A stretch of 49,500 nt of DNA from Bacteroidales bacterium (GTDB lineage: Bacteria; Bacteroidota; Bacteroidia; Bacteroidales; Muribaculaceae): positions 1 through 49,500 of the forward strand of contig JAAVGE010000001.1 of NCBI GenBank assembly GCA_014800385.1, written 5' to 3'. Under the pieces are notes generated by a model. It had not been told where the DNA came from, did no database searches, and was given only the letters and a program-made list of their open reading frames with translations. Within the stretch, counting starts at the first letter, position 1. Each line of letters starts with the position of its first letter. A program made the translations under genes and the position numbers. Below are positions 18,076-26,822 of this stretch, in pieces.

Positions 18076-18101
18076 AAAAACACAATAATTGCATATTTTT
18101 G
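18071..18101 (+). promoter_or_regulatory. Promoter of the Tricorn-type protease gene
   Basis: TTTG at 18071-18074, a 19-base spacer and TATTTTTG at 18094-18101 match the Bacteroidetes consensus well. The -33 element overlaps the stop codon of the preceding gene. The leader is about 68 nt. Confidence 0.8.
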
Positions 18102-18175
18102 CATGATGAGTTGGTTTAACTTCATTTTTCAGCGATTTTATACCGGCTAACGAAACATATAAACCCTTCATACTG

Positions 18176-21100
18176 ATGAAAAAAAAATTTTTGCCCCTTG
18201 CTTTTGTGGCGCTGTCGCTCTCCGCATCAGCGGTTACTCCGCTATGGATGCGCGATGTGAAGATTTCACCTGACGGCACACAGATCGCCTTCACCTATAA
18301 AGGTGATATTTTCACTGTACCAGTGAAAGGTGGAAAAGCAACCCGCCTGACAACAACACCCTCCTACGAGGCTAATCCCGTGTGGTCACCCGACAGTCGC
18401 CAGATCGCTTTTGCAAGTGACAGAAACGGCGGATTCGATGTCTATATCATGCCTGCAACCGGAGGTACAGCAACCCGTCTGACATCAAACTCCGCATCGG
18501 AAATTCCCGATCAGTTCACTCCCGACGGCAAATACGTAATCTTCACAGGTCACATTCAGGATCCGGTAAAATCTATCCAGTTTCCTACAGCACGTCTTTC
18601 TGAACTCTATAAGGTGCCGGTGACAGGTGGTAACTCAACTTTGTTCACTGCGGCTCCCGCTGAACTGATTTCATTCTCTCCCGATGGAAAATGGATTGCA
18701 TATCAGGATATCAAAGGTATGGAGGATCAGTGGCGCAAGCACCACACATCATCCGTGACACGCGACATCTGGCGTTACGACATAGCCGACGGCAAATACA
18801 CCAATCTTACCGACCACACCGGTGAGGATCGCAACCCCATCATTTCAAAAGATGGCAAGACCGTCTACATCCTCTCCGAACGTGATGGCAAAACAATGAA
18901 CCTCTACTCATTCCCCGTTGATAACCCCAAAGCCGTAACGGAAATCACACGCTTCAAAACCCATCCCGTTCGCTTCCTCTCACAGGCAGACAACGGAACT
19001 TTCGCAATGGGTTATGATGGCGAAATATACACCATGGGGGCTGACAACAAGCCTGTTAAGGTTAACATCGACATTGTCATGGATGATGCTCCCCAGATTT
19101 CACGCATACCTCTGCGCCCCACTGCCGCTGCCGTATCGCCCGATGGAAAACAGATGGCGTTCATCTCACGCGGCGACCTTTTCGTTGCATCAAACGACTA
19201 TTCATCCGTAAAACAGATATCTAACACTCCTGAGGCTGAAAGTCAGGTCAGTTGGTCACCCGACGGCAAAACGCTCGTCTACACCTCGGAACGTGACGGT
19301 CACTGGAATCTCTACACTGCAAAGATTGCCAATGATTCCGACCCCAATTTCTCAAATGCTACTATCATTGAGGAAACACCTCTGTTCAAAGATAAGAAAG
19401 AACGTACATACCCCACATTCTCTCCCGACGGCAAAAAACTCGGCTTCATCCAGGACCGCACCAAAATCATGATCATGGATCTGGACTCAAAGAAGGTGCG
19501 CCAACTCACCGATGGATCAACCGTAACACGCATGACCGGAGGAGTTCCCTTCTCTTTCTCTCCTGACAGCAAATGGGTTCTCACCGAAGTGGTTGACCGT
19601 AAGCATGATCCCTATTCCGATGTTGCAATTATCAATGTTGAAAACGGAGAAATGCACAACCTTACCCAAACCGGTTATTTCGACTCTGACCCGCGATGGG
19701 TTTTGGACGGAAACGCCATCCTGTTCACCTCTGACCGCGACGGTATGCGTAACCACGCATCATGGGGCTCTCAGACCGACGCCTTCATCGTGTTCCTCAA
19801 CCGCGAAACTTTTGACAAATTCAATCTCTCCGAAGAGGAATACGAACTTTTCAAGGATGCTGAAAAAAAGGCTAAAAAAGATGAAAAAGATAAGGAGAAA
19901 GTTGGTGACTCCAAGAAAAACGAAACAAAGGATATCAATGTTGAACTTGACGGAATCAAGCACCGCACGGTTAAACTCACTCCCTTCTCCTCTGACATCA
20001 CTGACCTTATCATCACTAAAGACGGTGAATCGCTCTACATGGTGACCACCACTGACAACGACCCCGACCTGTGGAAAATAAACCTCAGAAAGGGTGAACC
20101 CAAAATGGTTACACGCAAAATTGGTCGCGGTGGTCTGGAAATGGATAAGGATGGTAAAATCTACCTTATCGGTCGCAACCTTAAACGTATCGACCCGAAA
20201 TCCGACAAGGTTACAAACATAAGCATCAGCGGTTCGCAAGATATAGACCTCGCCGCCGAACGCGACTACATGTTCAACTATGTCAAGACTCAGGAACGCG
20301 AACGCTTCTACACTCCTGACATGCACGGAGTAAACTGGGAAAAGATGACTGCCGACTACAGCCGCTTCCTCCCCCACATCAACAACAATTACGACTTCGC
20401 TGAACTGCTCTCCGAACTGCTTGGTGAACTTAACGTTTCGCACACCGGCGGACGCTACTCCCATGCTGCTACAGGTGCTGTTGACCGCACCGCCTCACTC
20501 GGTCTGCTTTACGACATGAGTTACACCGGCAACGGGTTCAAAGTTGAAGAAGTAGTGGTTGGAGGCCCGTTTGACCGTGCCTCTTCAAAGGTCAAACCCG
20601 GTTGCATCATTGTGAAAATCAATGGAAAGGAGATTGATGCAAAAGCCGACCAGAGCGAACTTCTCAACAACATAGCACGCAAAAACACCCTTGTGACAAT
20701 CAAGAATCCCGCAACCGGCGAGCAGTGGGAAGAAACAGTAAAACCGATCTCTGCGGCTGCCATGAACTCCCTTATGTATGACCGTTGGGTTGAAGCACGC
20801 GCTGCCGACGTTGACAAATGGAGTAACGGTCGACTGGGCTACGTCCACATCAAACAGATGAGCGATGACTCCTTCCGTCCCCTCTATGCCGATGTTCTCG
20901 GTAAATACAACGACCGCGAAGGTATCGTGATCGACATCCGTCACAACGGTGGTGGTCGCATGCACGAGGATATTGAAATATTCTTCAGCGGTAAGAAGTA
21001 CCTCACACAGGTTGTACGCGGTAAGGAAACCTGCGATATGCCTTCACGCCGATGGAACAAACCCAGCATCATGGTTCAGTGTGAAGCCTGCTACAGCAAC

Positions 21101-21394
21101 GCCCACGGCACTCCCTGGGTGTACAAAACCATGGGAATCGGCAAACTTGTCGGTATGCCTGTGCCGGGAACAATGACCTCGGTTAACTGGGTAACCATGC
21201 AGGACCCCTCGATGGTGTTCGGTATTCCCGTTGTAGGTTATCGCACTGCAGAAGGAAACTATCTGGAAAACACCCAGTTGGAACCTGATGTGAAAGTACC
21301 CGTTAACCCTGCGAATGTTATCAATGGTCAGGATATGCAACTCAAGGCAGCCGTGGAAACTCTTCTCCACGACCTTGATGCAGCAAAGAAATAA
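18176..21394 (+). CDS. Tricorn-type S41 protease
   Basis: A 1072-residue exported protease with a signal peptide (MKKKFLPLAFVALSLSASA). The architecture follows archaeal Tricorn: PD40 beta-propeller repeats through about residue 550 (SPDGTQIAF, SPDSRQIAFASDRNGG, SPDGKTLVYTSERDG), a highly charged Lys/Glu linker (about 555-600), further propeller blades to about 700, the C1 domain, a PDZ-like domain (about 770-860) and the C2 catalytic core. The catalytic residues can be placed: Ser755-His756 in LNVSHTGG and nucleophile Ser974 in CYSNAHG, while a Glu in EGNYLENTQLEPDV (about 1025-1035) fits the fourth member. It probably cuts oligopeptides in the periplasm, complementing the S9 enzyme nearby. 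A strong promoter precedes it and a terminator follows. Confidence 0.93.
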   Translation: MKKKFLPLAFVALSLSASAVTPLWMRDVKISPDGTQIAFTYKGDIFTVPVKGGKATRLTTTPSYEANPVWSPDSRQIAFASDRNGGFDVYIMPATGGTATRLTSNSASEIPDQFTPDGKYVIFTGHIQDPVKSIQFPTARLSELYKVPVTGGNSTLFTAAPAELISFSPDGKWIAYQDIKGMEDQWRKHHTSSVTRDIWRYDIADGKYTNLTDHTGEDRNPIISKDGKTVYILSERDGKTMNLYSFPVDNPKAVTEITRFKTHPVRFLSQADNGTFAMGYDGEIYTMGADNKPVKVNIDIVMDDAPQISRIPLRPTAAAVSPDGKQMAFISRGDLFVASNDYSSVKQISNTPEAESQVSWSPDGKTLVYTSERDGHWNLYTAKIANDSDPNFSNATIIEETPLFKDKKERTYPTFSPDGKKLGFIQDRTKIMIMDLDSKKVRQLTDGSTVTRMTGGVPFSFSPDSKWVLTEVVDRKHDPYSDVAIINVENGEMHNLTQTGYFDSDPRWVLDGNAILFTSDRDGMRNHASWGSQTDAFIVFLNRETFDKFNLSEEEYELFKDAEKKAKKDEKDKEKVGDSKKNETKDINVELDGIKHRTVKLTPFSSDITDLIITKDGESLYMVTTTDNDPDLWKINLRKGEPKMVTRKIGRGGLEMDKDGKIYLIGRNLKRIDPKSDKVTNISISGSQDIDLAAERDYMFNYVKTQERERFYTPDMHGVNWEKMTADYSRFLPHINNNYDFAELLSELLGELNVSHTGGRYSHAATGAVDRTASLGLLYDMSYTGNGFKVEEVVVGGPFDRASSKVKPGCIIVKINGKEIDAKADQSELLNNIARKNTLVTIKNPATGEQWEETVKPISAAAMNSLMYDRWVEARAADVDKWSNGRLGYVHIKQMSDDSFRPLYADVLGKYNDREGIVIDIRHNGGGRMHEDIEIFFSGKKYLTQVVRGKETCDMPSRRWNKPSIMVQCEACYSNAHGTPWVYKTMGIGKLVGMPVPGTMTSVNWVTMQDPSMVFGIPVVGYRTAEGNYLENTQLEPDVKVPVNPANVINGQDMQLKAAVETLLHDLDAAKK

Positions 21395-21415
21395 TAACCT
21401 CTTAAAGAACTGAAC

Positions 21416-21458
21416 AAGACTGCATCGGAATGAAAATTTTGATGCAGTCTTTTTTTAT
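21416..21458 (+). terminator. Rho-independent terminator after the Tricorn-type protease
   Basis: An 11-base perfect stem, AAGACTGCATC (21416-21426) with GATGCAGTCTT (21441-21451), a 14-base loop, then TTTTT. A textbook intrinsic terminator. Confidence 0.9.
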
Positions 21459-21523
21459 AAGTATATGTTGAAAATTAATTTGTAATTAGAAACAACATCT
21501 GCTTGATAATATAACTACTTATT

Positions 21524-22288
21524 ATGCGACACCTACTTTCCTCAATTATCCTTATATGTGCCCTGGCCCTGCTGAGTGCCTCCGGCATACACACTGCAGG
21601 ATGGGAATACGATCGTTTCGGTGCGGCAGTAAGACACACCGTTCCCGACAGGAAAACCGTACATCTGATTTTCACAGCCGACTCTGCCTTTGAAGGAGGA
21701 GAATTTGCTCTTGATGTGATGGACGCACGCGGCGTAAAAGCCTCATTCTTCTTTACCGGCAACTTCATGCGTGATTCGGCGGCAAACGCTGCTGTAATAC
21801 ATCGCGCAATAAACGAAGGGCACTATGTCGGACCTCATGGCGACCGTCACATCCTGCTTGCCGAATGGAACAAGGAGCGTACCACCCTCGCCTCAGCCGA
21901 TAGTGCCGTAAGGGATGTGGAAGCAGCCTATCTCATGCTTCAACGCTACGGCGTGTGTCGCGATAGCGCAAGGATTCTCATCCCATCGTTTGAGTGGTAT
22001 AACAGGTCCCACATTGAGGCATTCCGCAATGCCGGATTATTTCCCATAAACATGTCACCCGGAATTGAAACCTACAAAGATTACACCACACCTGACCTGC
22101 CCTACTACACCACCTCGGCCGAGATATGGGAACAATTCCTGACATATGAGGCTGAGAAAGGTCTGGATGGTGCCATCATACTGATACATCTTGGAACCGA
22201 CAGCACACGTACCGACAAATTCTACAGATACCTCCCCGCCCTGCTCGACACACTTGACTCACATTCATATCATCTCGAACGATTTTAA
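21524..22288 (+). CDS. NodB-like polysaccharide deacetylase family protein, exported
   Basis: A 254-residue protein with an N-terminal hydrophobic signal (about 4-22). It has the NodB fold markers VKASFFFTGNF (74-82) and the metal-binding His pair HYVGPHGDRH (His105, His109). The first motif, normally TFDDG, reads FTADSAFEGG: one acidic residue (Asp53) remains, the other position is Ala. If Asp53 is the metal ligand, the catalytic base may be missing or supplied elsewhere; Bacteroidales have many such variants. HLGTDSTRTDKFYRYLPALLD near the C-terminus is the family's last motif region. It is probably a periplasmic deacetylase or esterase acting on glycans; the substrate is unknown. It is isolated between a terminator and the proS promoter. 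Confidence 0.8.
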   Translation: MRHLLSSIILICALALLSASGIHTAGWEYDRFGAAVRHTVPDRKTVHLIFTADSAFEGGEFALDVMDARGVKASFFFTGNFMRDSAANAAVIHRAINEGHYVGPHGDRHILLAEWNKERTTLASADSAVRDVEAAYLMLQRYGVCRDSARILIPSFEWYNRSHIEAFRNAGLFPINMSPGIETYKDYTTPDLPYYTTSAEIWEQFLTYEAEKGLDGAIILIHLGTDSTRTDKFYRYLPALLDTLDSHSYHLERF

Positions 22289-22319
22289 GCGTAAATTGCT
22301 GTCAAAGTGGGTGGAAAAA

Positions 22320-22350
22320 TTGTATCATGACAATATATTTTGTAAATTTG
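22320..22350 (+). promoter_or_regulatory. Promoter of proS
   Basis: TTG at 22320-22322, a 20-base spacer, then TAAATTTG at 22343-22350. The leader to the proS ATG is about 105 nt, long for this genome. I see no T-box-like or other recognisable riboswitch in it. Confidence 0.8.
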
Positions 22351-22462
22351 CACAAAATAAAGGATTTGATGCCGGTAGACCATGATTTATGAACCGATGT
22401 AAACATTTATCACACACGAATCACAGGTAAAAATCGGCGAAGCAACATATAAAAAAACAACA

Positions 22463-23944
22463 ATGGCAATAGAACTGAAAGGTCTTACTAAACGTAAGGA
22501 CAATTACTCACAATGGTATAACGAGTTGGTAGTAAAAGCCGACCTCGCTGAACAGTCTGCTGTGCGCGGATGTATGGTTATCAAACCTTATGGCTATGCA
22601 ATCTGGGAAAAAATGCAGCATCAACTCGACGAGATGTTCAAGGCTACAGGTGTGCAGAACGCCTACTTCCCCCTGCTCATCCCCAAATCTTACCTCTGCC
22701 GCGAGGCTGAACATGTGGAAGGTTTCGCCAAGGAATGTGCGGTGGTGACACACTATCGACTGAAAAACGATCCCAATGGCACAGGTGTTGTCGTTGACCC
22801 TGATGCTCGTCTGGAAGAAGAACTGATAATCCGCCCCACCTCGGAAACTATCATCTGGGGTACATATAAAAACTGGATTCACTCCTACCGCGACCTCCCC
22901 GTGCTCTGCAACCAGTGGGCAAACGTAATGCGCTGGGAGATGCGTACACGCATGTTCCTCCGTACCGCCGAATTCCTCTGGCAGGAAGGACACTGCGCCC
23001 ATGCCACAGCCGAAGAGTCTGAGGCTCGCACCGTGCAGATGATCAACCTCTATGCTGACTTTGCCGAAAAATATATGGCTGTCCCCGTTATCAAAGGTGT
23101 CAAATCAGCCAACGAACGTTTTGCCGGTGCACTCAACACCTACACCATCGAAGCACTGATGCAGGATGGAAAGGCATTGCAGTCTGGAACATCTCACAAC
23201 CTCGGTCAGAACTTCGCCAAGGCTTTTGATGTTACTTTCGTCAACAAAGAAAACAAACCCGAATATGTTTGGGCTAACTCATGGGGCGTTTCAACCCGCC
23301 TGATGGGTGCGCTCATCATGAGCCACTCCGACGACAATGGTCTGGTTCTTCCTCCCCATCTGGCTCCTATTCAGGTTGTTATCATTCCTATCTACAAAAA
23401 CGCCGAACAGTTGGCCGAAATATCTGCCAAAGTTGAGCCCATCGTAAACGAACTGCGTGCGTTGGGTGTAAGCGTTAAATATGACGATGCCGAAAACAAA
23501 CGCCCCGGCTTCAAGTTTGCCGATTATGAACTCAAAGGTGTACCCGTACGTCTGGCCATCGGTGCACGCGACATTGAAAACGGCACCGTTGAACTTATGC
23601 GTCGTGACACTCTTGAAAAACAGATCGAGCCTCTGGAAGGTATTGCAAAACGTGTTGCAGACCTGCTCGAGGAAATTCAGGAAAACATCTATCAGAAAGC
23701 ACTGCGCCGCCGCGAGGAAATGACCCGCACCGTTGAAACATACGAGGAATTCAAGGAAGAGATTGAAAAAGGCGGTTTCATTCTGGCTCACTGGGACGGT
23801 ACTACCGAAACTGAAGAGAAAATCAAGGAGGAAACCAAAGCCACAATCCGCTGCATCCCCCTGGATGGCGACAAAACTCCCGGCTTCTGTATGGTTACCG
23901 GCAAGCCTTCGGCTCAACGCGTAATCTTCGCACGTAACTATTAA
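22463..23944 (+). CDS. proS: Prolyl-tRNA synthetase (archaeal/eukaryotic-type, short form)
   Basis: A 493-residue class II synthetase charging tRNA-Pro. The length, the lack of the large editing insertion between motifs 2 and 3, and the presence of a C-terminal zinc-type extension fit the archaeal/eukaryotic-like ProS used by Bacteroidetes. Visible blocks are [16 protein letters not shown] (motif 1 region), [11 protein letters not shown], the motif 2 loop [22 protein letters not shown], and motif 3 around [15 protein letters not shown]. The anticodon-binding domain spans about 300-400. It is monocistronic: its own promoter lies 112 bases upstream and a strong hairpin lies 10 bases downstream. 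Confidence 0.97.
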   Translation: MAIELKGLTKRKDNYSQWYNELVVKADLAEQSAVRGCMVIKPYGYAIWEKMQHQLDEMFKATGVQNAYFPLLIPKSYLCREAEHVEGFAKECAVVTHYRLKNDPNGTGVVVDPDARLEEELIIRPTSETIIWGTYKNWIHSYRDLPVLCNQWANVMRWEMRTRMFLRTAEFLWQEGHCAHATAEESEARTVQMINLYADFAEKYMAVPVIKGVKSANERFAGALNTYTIEALMQDGKALQSGTSHNLGQNFAKAFDVTFVNKENKPEYVWANSWGVSTRLMGALIMSHSDDNGLVLPPHLAPIQVVIIPIYKNAEQLAEISAKVEPIVNELRALGVSVKYDDAENKRPGFKFADYELKGVPVRLAIGARDIENGTVELMRRDTLEKQIEPLEGIAKRVADLLEEIQENIYQKALRRREEMTRTVETYEEFKEEIEKGGFILAHWDGTTETEEKIKEETKATIRCIPLDGDKTPGFCMVTGKPSAQRVIFARNY

Positions 23945-23953
23945 TCTTATTAC

Positions 23954-23993
23954 TGAGGACGGACATCACGCTTCGGCGTTGTGTCCGTCCTCA
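23954..23993 (+). terminator. Terminator after proS
   Basis: TGAGGACGGACA (23954-23965) pairs perfectly with TGTCCGTCCTCA (23982-23993). An inner ACGC/GCGT stem is capped by a TTCG tetraloop. The T-tract is modest (ATACTTTT). The next gene starts 14 bases downstream. Confidence 0.85.
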
Positions 23994-24006
23994 ATACTTT
24001 TCAACC

Positions 24007-24963
24007 ATGACCGGCACATCCCTACCCCGCATAGCAATAGTTATCCCCTGCTACAACGAGGAGCAGGCTTTACCGATTTCATCAAAAGAGATGCTTGCGC
24101 TTCTTGATGAAATGAGCCAGTCCGGACTGATAGCCCCGGACAGTTATATTATGTGCAGCAATGACGGGAGCAAGGACCGCACATGGGAAGTGATTGAACA
24201 ACTCCATCAAAGTGATGAACGCATAAAAGGTGTATCACTGGCTCATAACCGTGGACATCAATATGCATTGCTTGCGGGACTGATGGCAGTGATGGATCAC
24301 TGCGATGCTGCAATTTCAATTGATGCAGACCTACAGGATGACCCGCGGGCAATGATAGAGATGGTCAAGAAATTCCGCGACGGATGTGAGATTGTTTATG
24401 GAGTGAGGTCATCCCGACAGACCGATACATGGTTTAAACGTACTACTGCCCACGGATTCTACTCTTTCCAGAACATCATGGGTCTGGAAACTATCTACGA
24501 CCACGCAGACTATCGCCTGATGAGCAACCGCGCGCTGCATCTGCTCAGCGAATATGGTGAGTCTAATCTGTTCCTGCGTGGAATCATCCCTCAAATCGGG
24601 CTCAGAACCGATGTTGTGAAATATGAGCGTAACCCGCGTGTTGCAGGAGAATCGAAATACCCGCTCAGCAAAATGCTGAGTTTCTCCATCGATGGGATTA
24701 CTTCTTTTTCGGCCCGTCCGATGCGCTTGATTTTCCTTACGGGTCTGACATTTCTTGTTATTGATATATTAGTTGCAATCTACGTTTTGATTGCCATACT
24801 TTCCGGAACAGCAATAGGTGGATGGGCATCAATCATGTTATCAGTATGGTTCCTGGGAAGTCTCACCCTGATCAGCATCGGCATAGTCGGGGAATACATC
24901 GGGAAGATATTCACCGAGGTGAAGCACCGTCCGCGCTTTGCCATTGCTAAAGAAATCTGGTAA
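24007..24963 (+). CDS. Membrane-bound GT2 glycosyltransferase (DPM1/GtrB-like)
   Basis: A 318-residue family 2 glycosyltransferase. The catalytic domain has IAIVIPCYNEEQALP at the N-terminus, the nucleotide-metal motif IDADLQDDP (about 100-108) and the acceptor-side DYRLMSNRAL. Two C-terminal transmembrane helices (about 240-262 and 275-297) follow SFSIDGITSFSARPMRL, as in polyprenyl-phosphate sugar transferases such as GtrB and DPM1. It probably transfers a sugar from a nucleotide donor to undecaprenyl phosphate at the inner membrane. The gene stands alone after the proS terminator and ends exactly where the convergent glycosyltransferase gene ends, with no base between the stop codons. Confidence 0.9.
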   Translation: MTGTSLPRIAIVIPCYNEEQALPISSKEMLALLDEMSQSGLIAPDSYIMCSNDGSKDRTWEVIEQLHQSDERIKGVSLAHNRGHQYALLAGLMAVMDHCDAAISIDADLQDDPRAMIEMVKKFRDGCEIVYGVRSSRQTDTWFKRTTAHGFYSFQNIMGLETIYDHADYRLMSNRALHLLSEYGESNLFLRGIIPQIGLRTDVVKYERNPRVAGESKYPLSKMLSFSIDGITSFSARPMRLIFLTGLTFLVIDILVAIYVLIAILSGTAIGGWASIMLSVWFLGSLTLISIGIVGEYIGKIFTEVKHRPRFAIAKEIW

Positions 24964-25893
24964 TCAACGGATTACGAGGTCAGCTACATGCCAAATACCA
25001 CGTGGAAAAAACTTTTTCAGATTATAAATTAACGGAGCGAGCCATTTGCGGTCAGCGTTCGCTTTAGCCTTGTCAAGTAAACCGGCGGCCAACTCCGGTG
25101 ACCCCTCTTTTCTGTATTCTGAAGCGAGATCGGCTCTGCGATAGGTAATCCAGTCTGTCATTTCCGGAGAATATTGTTTCAGGGTTCTCTCTATTTCATC
25201 AAGAGCCCTCTCCCACTCTCCTGCCCCGGCGGTGAAACTGGTGCCGGTGATTGAATCAGCGGTAAAGTGAATTTTCACCAAAGGTTCCCCTTTTCGCACC
25301 GCTACTTTCGGACAAGCCGTAAGAAGGCGTACACCCAACTCATAATCATCCCACTTTCTGACCGTGCGATTCCATTCTCCCGCGTTTCTGATGAAAGAGG
25401 TACGCACCATGTAGCGCAGCGTTGATAGAGATCCATGAACAATATGATTCTTCATAAATTCCGAGTAAGGGAAACGCATAAGGCGGGTACAGCCGTTATA
25501 AAGCGGTACTGACACGTCCCACCCCACAATGTCAGCATCCGGATTGGATTGAGCCACATCAACGGCTGAACTTACATGACCGGGCAACATAATGTCGTCA
25601 GAATCAAAGAACATTACCCAAGGTGTACACACCTCCGCCAACCCTCTGTTGCGTGCAGCCGATGCACTTTGATAAGTCTCAGAGACAAACAAAGCAGAAA
25701 CCTCCGGATGATCAGCCATCCATTTTCGGATCACAGCCTCCGAATTATCTGTAGAATTGTTATCTACTACAACCAGATTGAACAGCGACACATCCTGCCG
25801 GGCCACAGAATCAAGTGTACGCACCACAAGATTTCCGCGGTTATAAACAGGTATAACAACAGTCAACGGTTTATTTTCAGAAGAACAATTCAT
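24964..25893 (-). CDS. GT2 family glycosyltransferase, soluble A-type
   Basis: A 309-residue GT-A fold enzyme. LTVVIPVYNRGNLVVRTLDSV begins the nucleotide-sugar domain, VVVDNNSTDNSE follows, SASAARNRGLAE and the metal-binding MFFDSDDIMLPG (DSDD) are in place, and KWDDYELGVRLL carries the acidic acceptor-site residues (ED-like). There is no membrane segment, so it is probably a peripheral enzyme for surface glycan or glycoprotein synthesis. It lies downstream of rpsP on the minus strand, but an intrinsic terminator ends only 8 bases before its ATG. Its expression therefore depends on read-through or an unusual arrangement. The N-terminus MNCSSENKPLT has no alternative later start before the fold begins. 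Confidence 0.88.
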   Translation of the reverse strand: MNCSSENKPLTVVIPVYNRGNLVVRTLDSVARQDVSLFNLVVVDNNSTDNSEAVIRKWMADHPEVSALFVSETYQSASAARNRGLAEVCTPWVMFFDSDDIMLPGHVSSAVDVAQSNPDADIVGWDVSVPLYNGCTRLMRFPYSEFMKNHIVHGSLSTLRYMVRTSFIRNAGEWNRTVRKWDDYELGVRLLTACPKVAVRKGEPLVKIHFTADSITGTSFTAGAGEWERALDEIERTLKQYSPEMTDWITYRRADLASEYRKEGSPELAAGLLDKAKANADRKWLAPLIYNLKKFFPRGIWHVADLVIR

Positions 25894-25901
25894 AGAAAAG
25901 A

Positions 25902-25939
25902 AAAGCAGTCTACCGTAGGTTATTACGGGAGACTGCTTT
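25902..25939 (-). terminator. Terminator after rpsP, directly abutting the next start codon
   Basis: On the minus strand AAAGCAGTCT (25939-25930) pairs with AGACTGCTTT (25911-25902), with an inner TACGG/CCGTA-type stem, followed by TCTTTTCT. The U-rich tail runs into the ATG of the glycosyltransferase gene at 25893. Confidence 0.8.
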
Positions 25940-25985
25940 AAGCAAATTGCTAAAAACTTTTATAAATTCGGTTTACACCAATAAG

Positions 25986-26516
25986 TTATTCAGCAGCAGG
26001 TGCTTCTGCTTCAGCATCAGCGGCAGCAGCCTCAGCCTCAGCCTTGGCAGCAGCGAGTTCAGCCTTTTTCTTTGCTACGGCTTCAGCCTTAGCCTTGTTT
26101 TTAGCCTGTTCTGCTTCAAGGAGTTCTTTCACTGCGAGTTCCTTTTTAGAAGCCATAGATGCTTTGAAAGCGTCAACTTTTGACTGCTTGTTCTGTTTCC
26201 ATGCAGCGAAACGACGTTCTGCTTCCGCTTCATCGAAAGCACCTTTTTTCACACCACCCTGGAGGTGTTTCATCAGAAGTACACCTTCGTTAGAGAGGAT
26301 AGAGCGAACAGTGTCGGTGGGCTGAGCACCAACGTTAACCCAATACAAAGCACGTTCGAAGTTCAATGTTATTGTAGCAGGATTAGTGTTAGGATTATAA
26401 GAACCTATCCTTTCAATAAATTTACCATCACGTGGTGCTCTGCTATCGGCGATCACAATAGGATAAAACGCATAGTTTTTACGACCATGACGCTGTAATC
26501 TGATTTTAGTTGCCAT
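25986..26516 (-). CDS. rpsP: 30S ribosomal protein S16 with Ala/Glu-rich tail
   Basis: The first ~80 residues are standard S16 ([35 protein letters not shown], split here only by length limits; [26 protein letters not shown]). Residues about 85-176 form a Lys/Ala/Glu-rich helical extension ending EAEAPAAE. Such long tails are normal in Bacteroidetes S16 and are absent from E. coli (82 residues). It binds 16S rRNA in the small subunit. The gene is monocistronic in practice, with a strong promoter at 26557-26588 and a terminator 46 bases after the stop. The usual partners rimM and trmD are not nearby, as expected in this phylum. Confidence 0.96.
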   Translation of the reverse strand: MATKIRLQRHGRKNYAFYPIVIADSRAPRDGKFIERIGSYNPNTNPATITLNFERALYWVNVGAQPTDTVRSILSNEGVLLMKHLQGGVKKGAFDEAEAERRFAAWKQNKQSKVDAFKASMASKKELAVKELLEAEQAKNKAKAEAVAKKKAELAAAKAEAEAAAADAEAEAPAAE

Positions 26517-26556
26517 TGATTAATTGTTTAAATTGTTTTGTATTGATTAGCGGTTG

Positions 26557-26588
26557 CAAAGGTAGCAATTATTATTCAGATAATCAAA
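26557..26588 (-). promoter_or_regulatory. Promoter of rpsP
   Basis: On the minus strand TTTG (26588-26585), a 20-base spacer and TACCTTTG (26564-26557): a perfect consensus match, as expected for a ribosomal gene. The leader is about 35 nt. Confidence 0.85.
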
Positions 26589-26669
26589 TTTTTGCATCAC
26601 CTTTTAACGCCGTGACACAATTTATATATAATTATACGTCTTCAGACAGGCAGATTGTGATTTTTATAT

Positions 26670-26822
26670 CTACTTATGTTTGAAACGGATAGTTTTCTTT
26701 GTATTTTTCTTACTGTATTTGAACTTCTTCGTTACAGGTTCGTCATAATCATAGGCTTCAAAGCGAAGGGTAACCGTTTTTAAAGGCTTTTTATCTTCAT
26801 CCAAAAATTCGTCATCCTCATT
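26670..26822 (-). pseudogene. In-frame C-terminal continuation of the gene ending at 26823
   Basis: Directly after the TGA at 26823-26825, and in the same frame, 50 codons continue to a TAG at 26670-26672. They read NEDDEFLDEDKKPLKTVTLRF, then EAYDYDEPVT, then a Lys-rich end finishing TIRFKHK. The region keeps protein-like composition with no further stop. It looks like the original C-terminus of the upstream protein, detached by one nonsense change (perhaps TGG to TGA after ARIF). The remaining intergenic space up to the rpsP promoter (26589-26669) holds nothing recognisable. Confidence 0.65.

Noticed and set aside
19760..20464. A 234-codon open frame antisense to the Tricorn-type protease gene
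   Set aside because: It is a codon-bias shadow of the sense gene: hydrophobic Val/Phe-rich composition, no initiation context and no family similarity.
22351..22462. T-box or amino-acid riboswitch in the ~105 nt proS leader
   Set aside because: No T-box sequence, specifier loop or terminator/antiterminator pair could be found.
22508..23917. Open frames antisense to proS (164 and 208 codons)
   Set aside because: They mirror the codon use of a strongly supported synthetase gene and have no features of their own.
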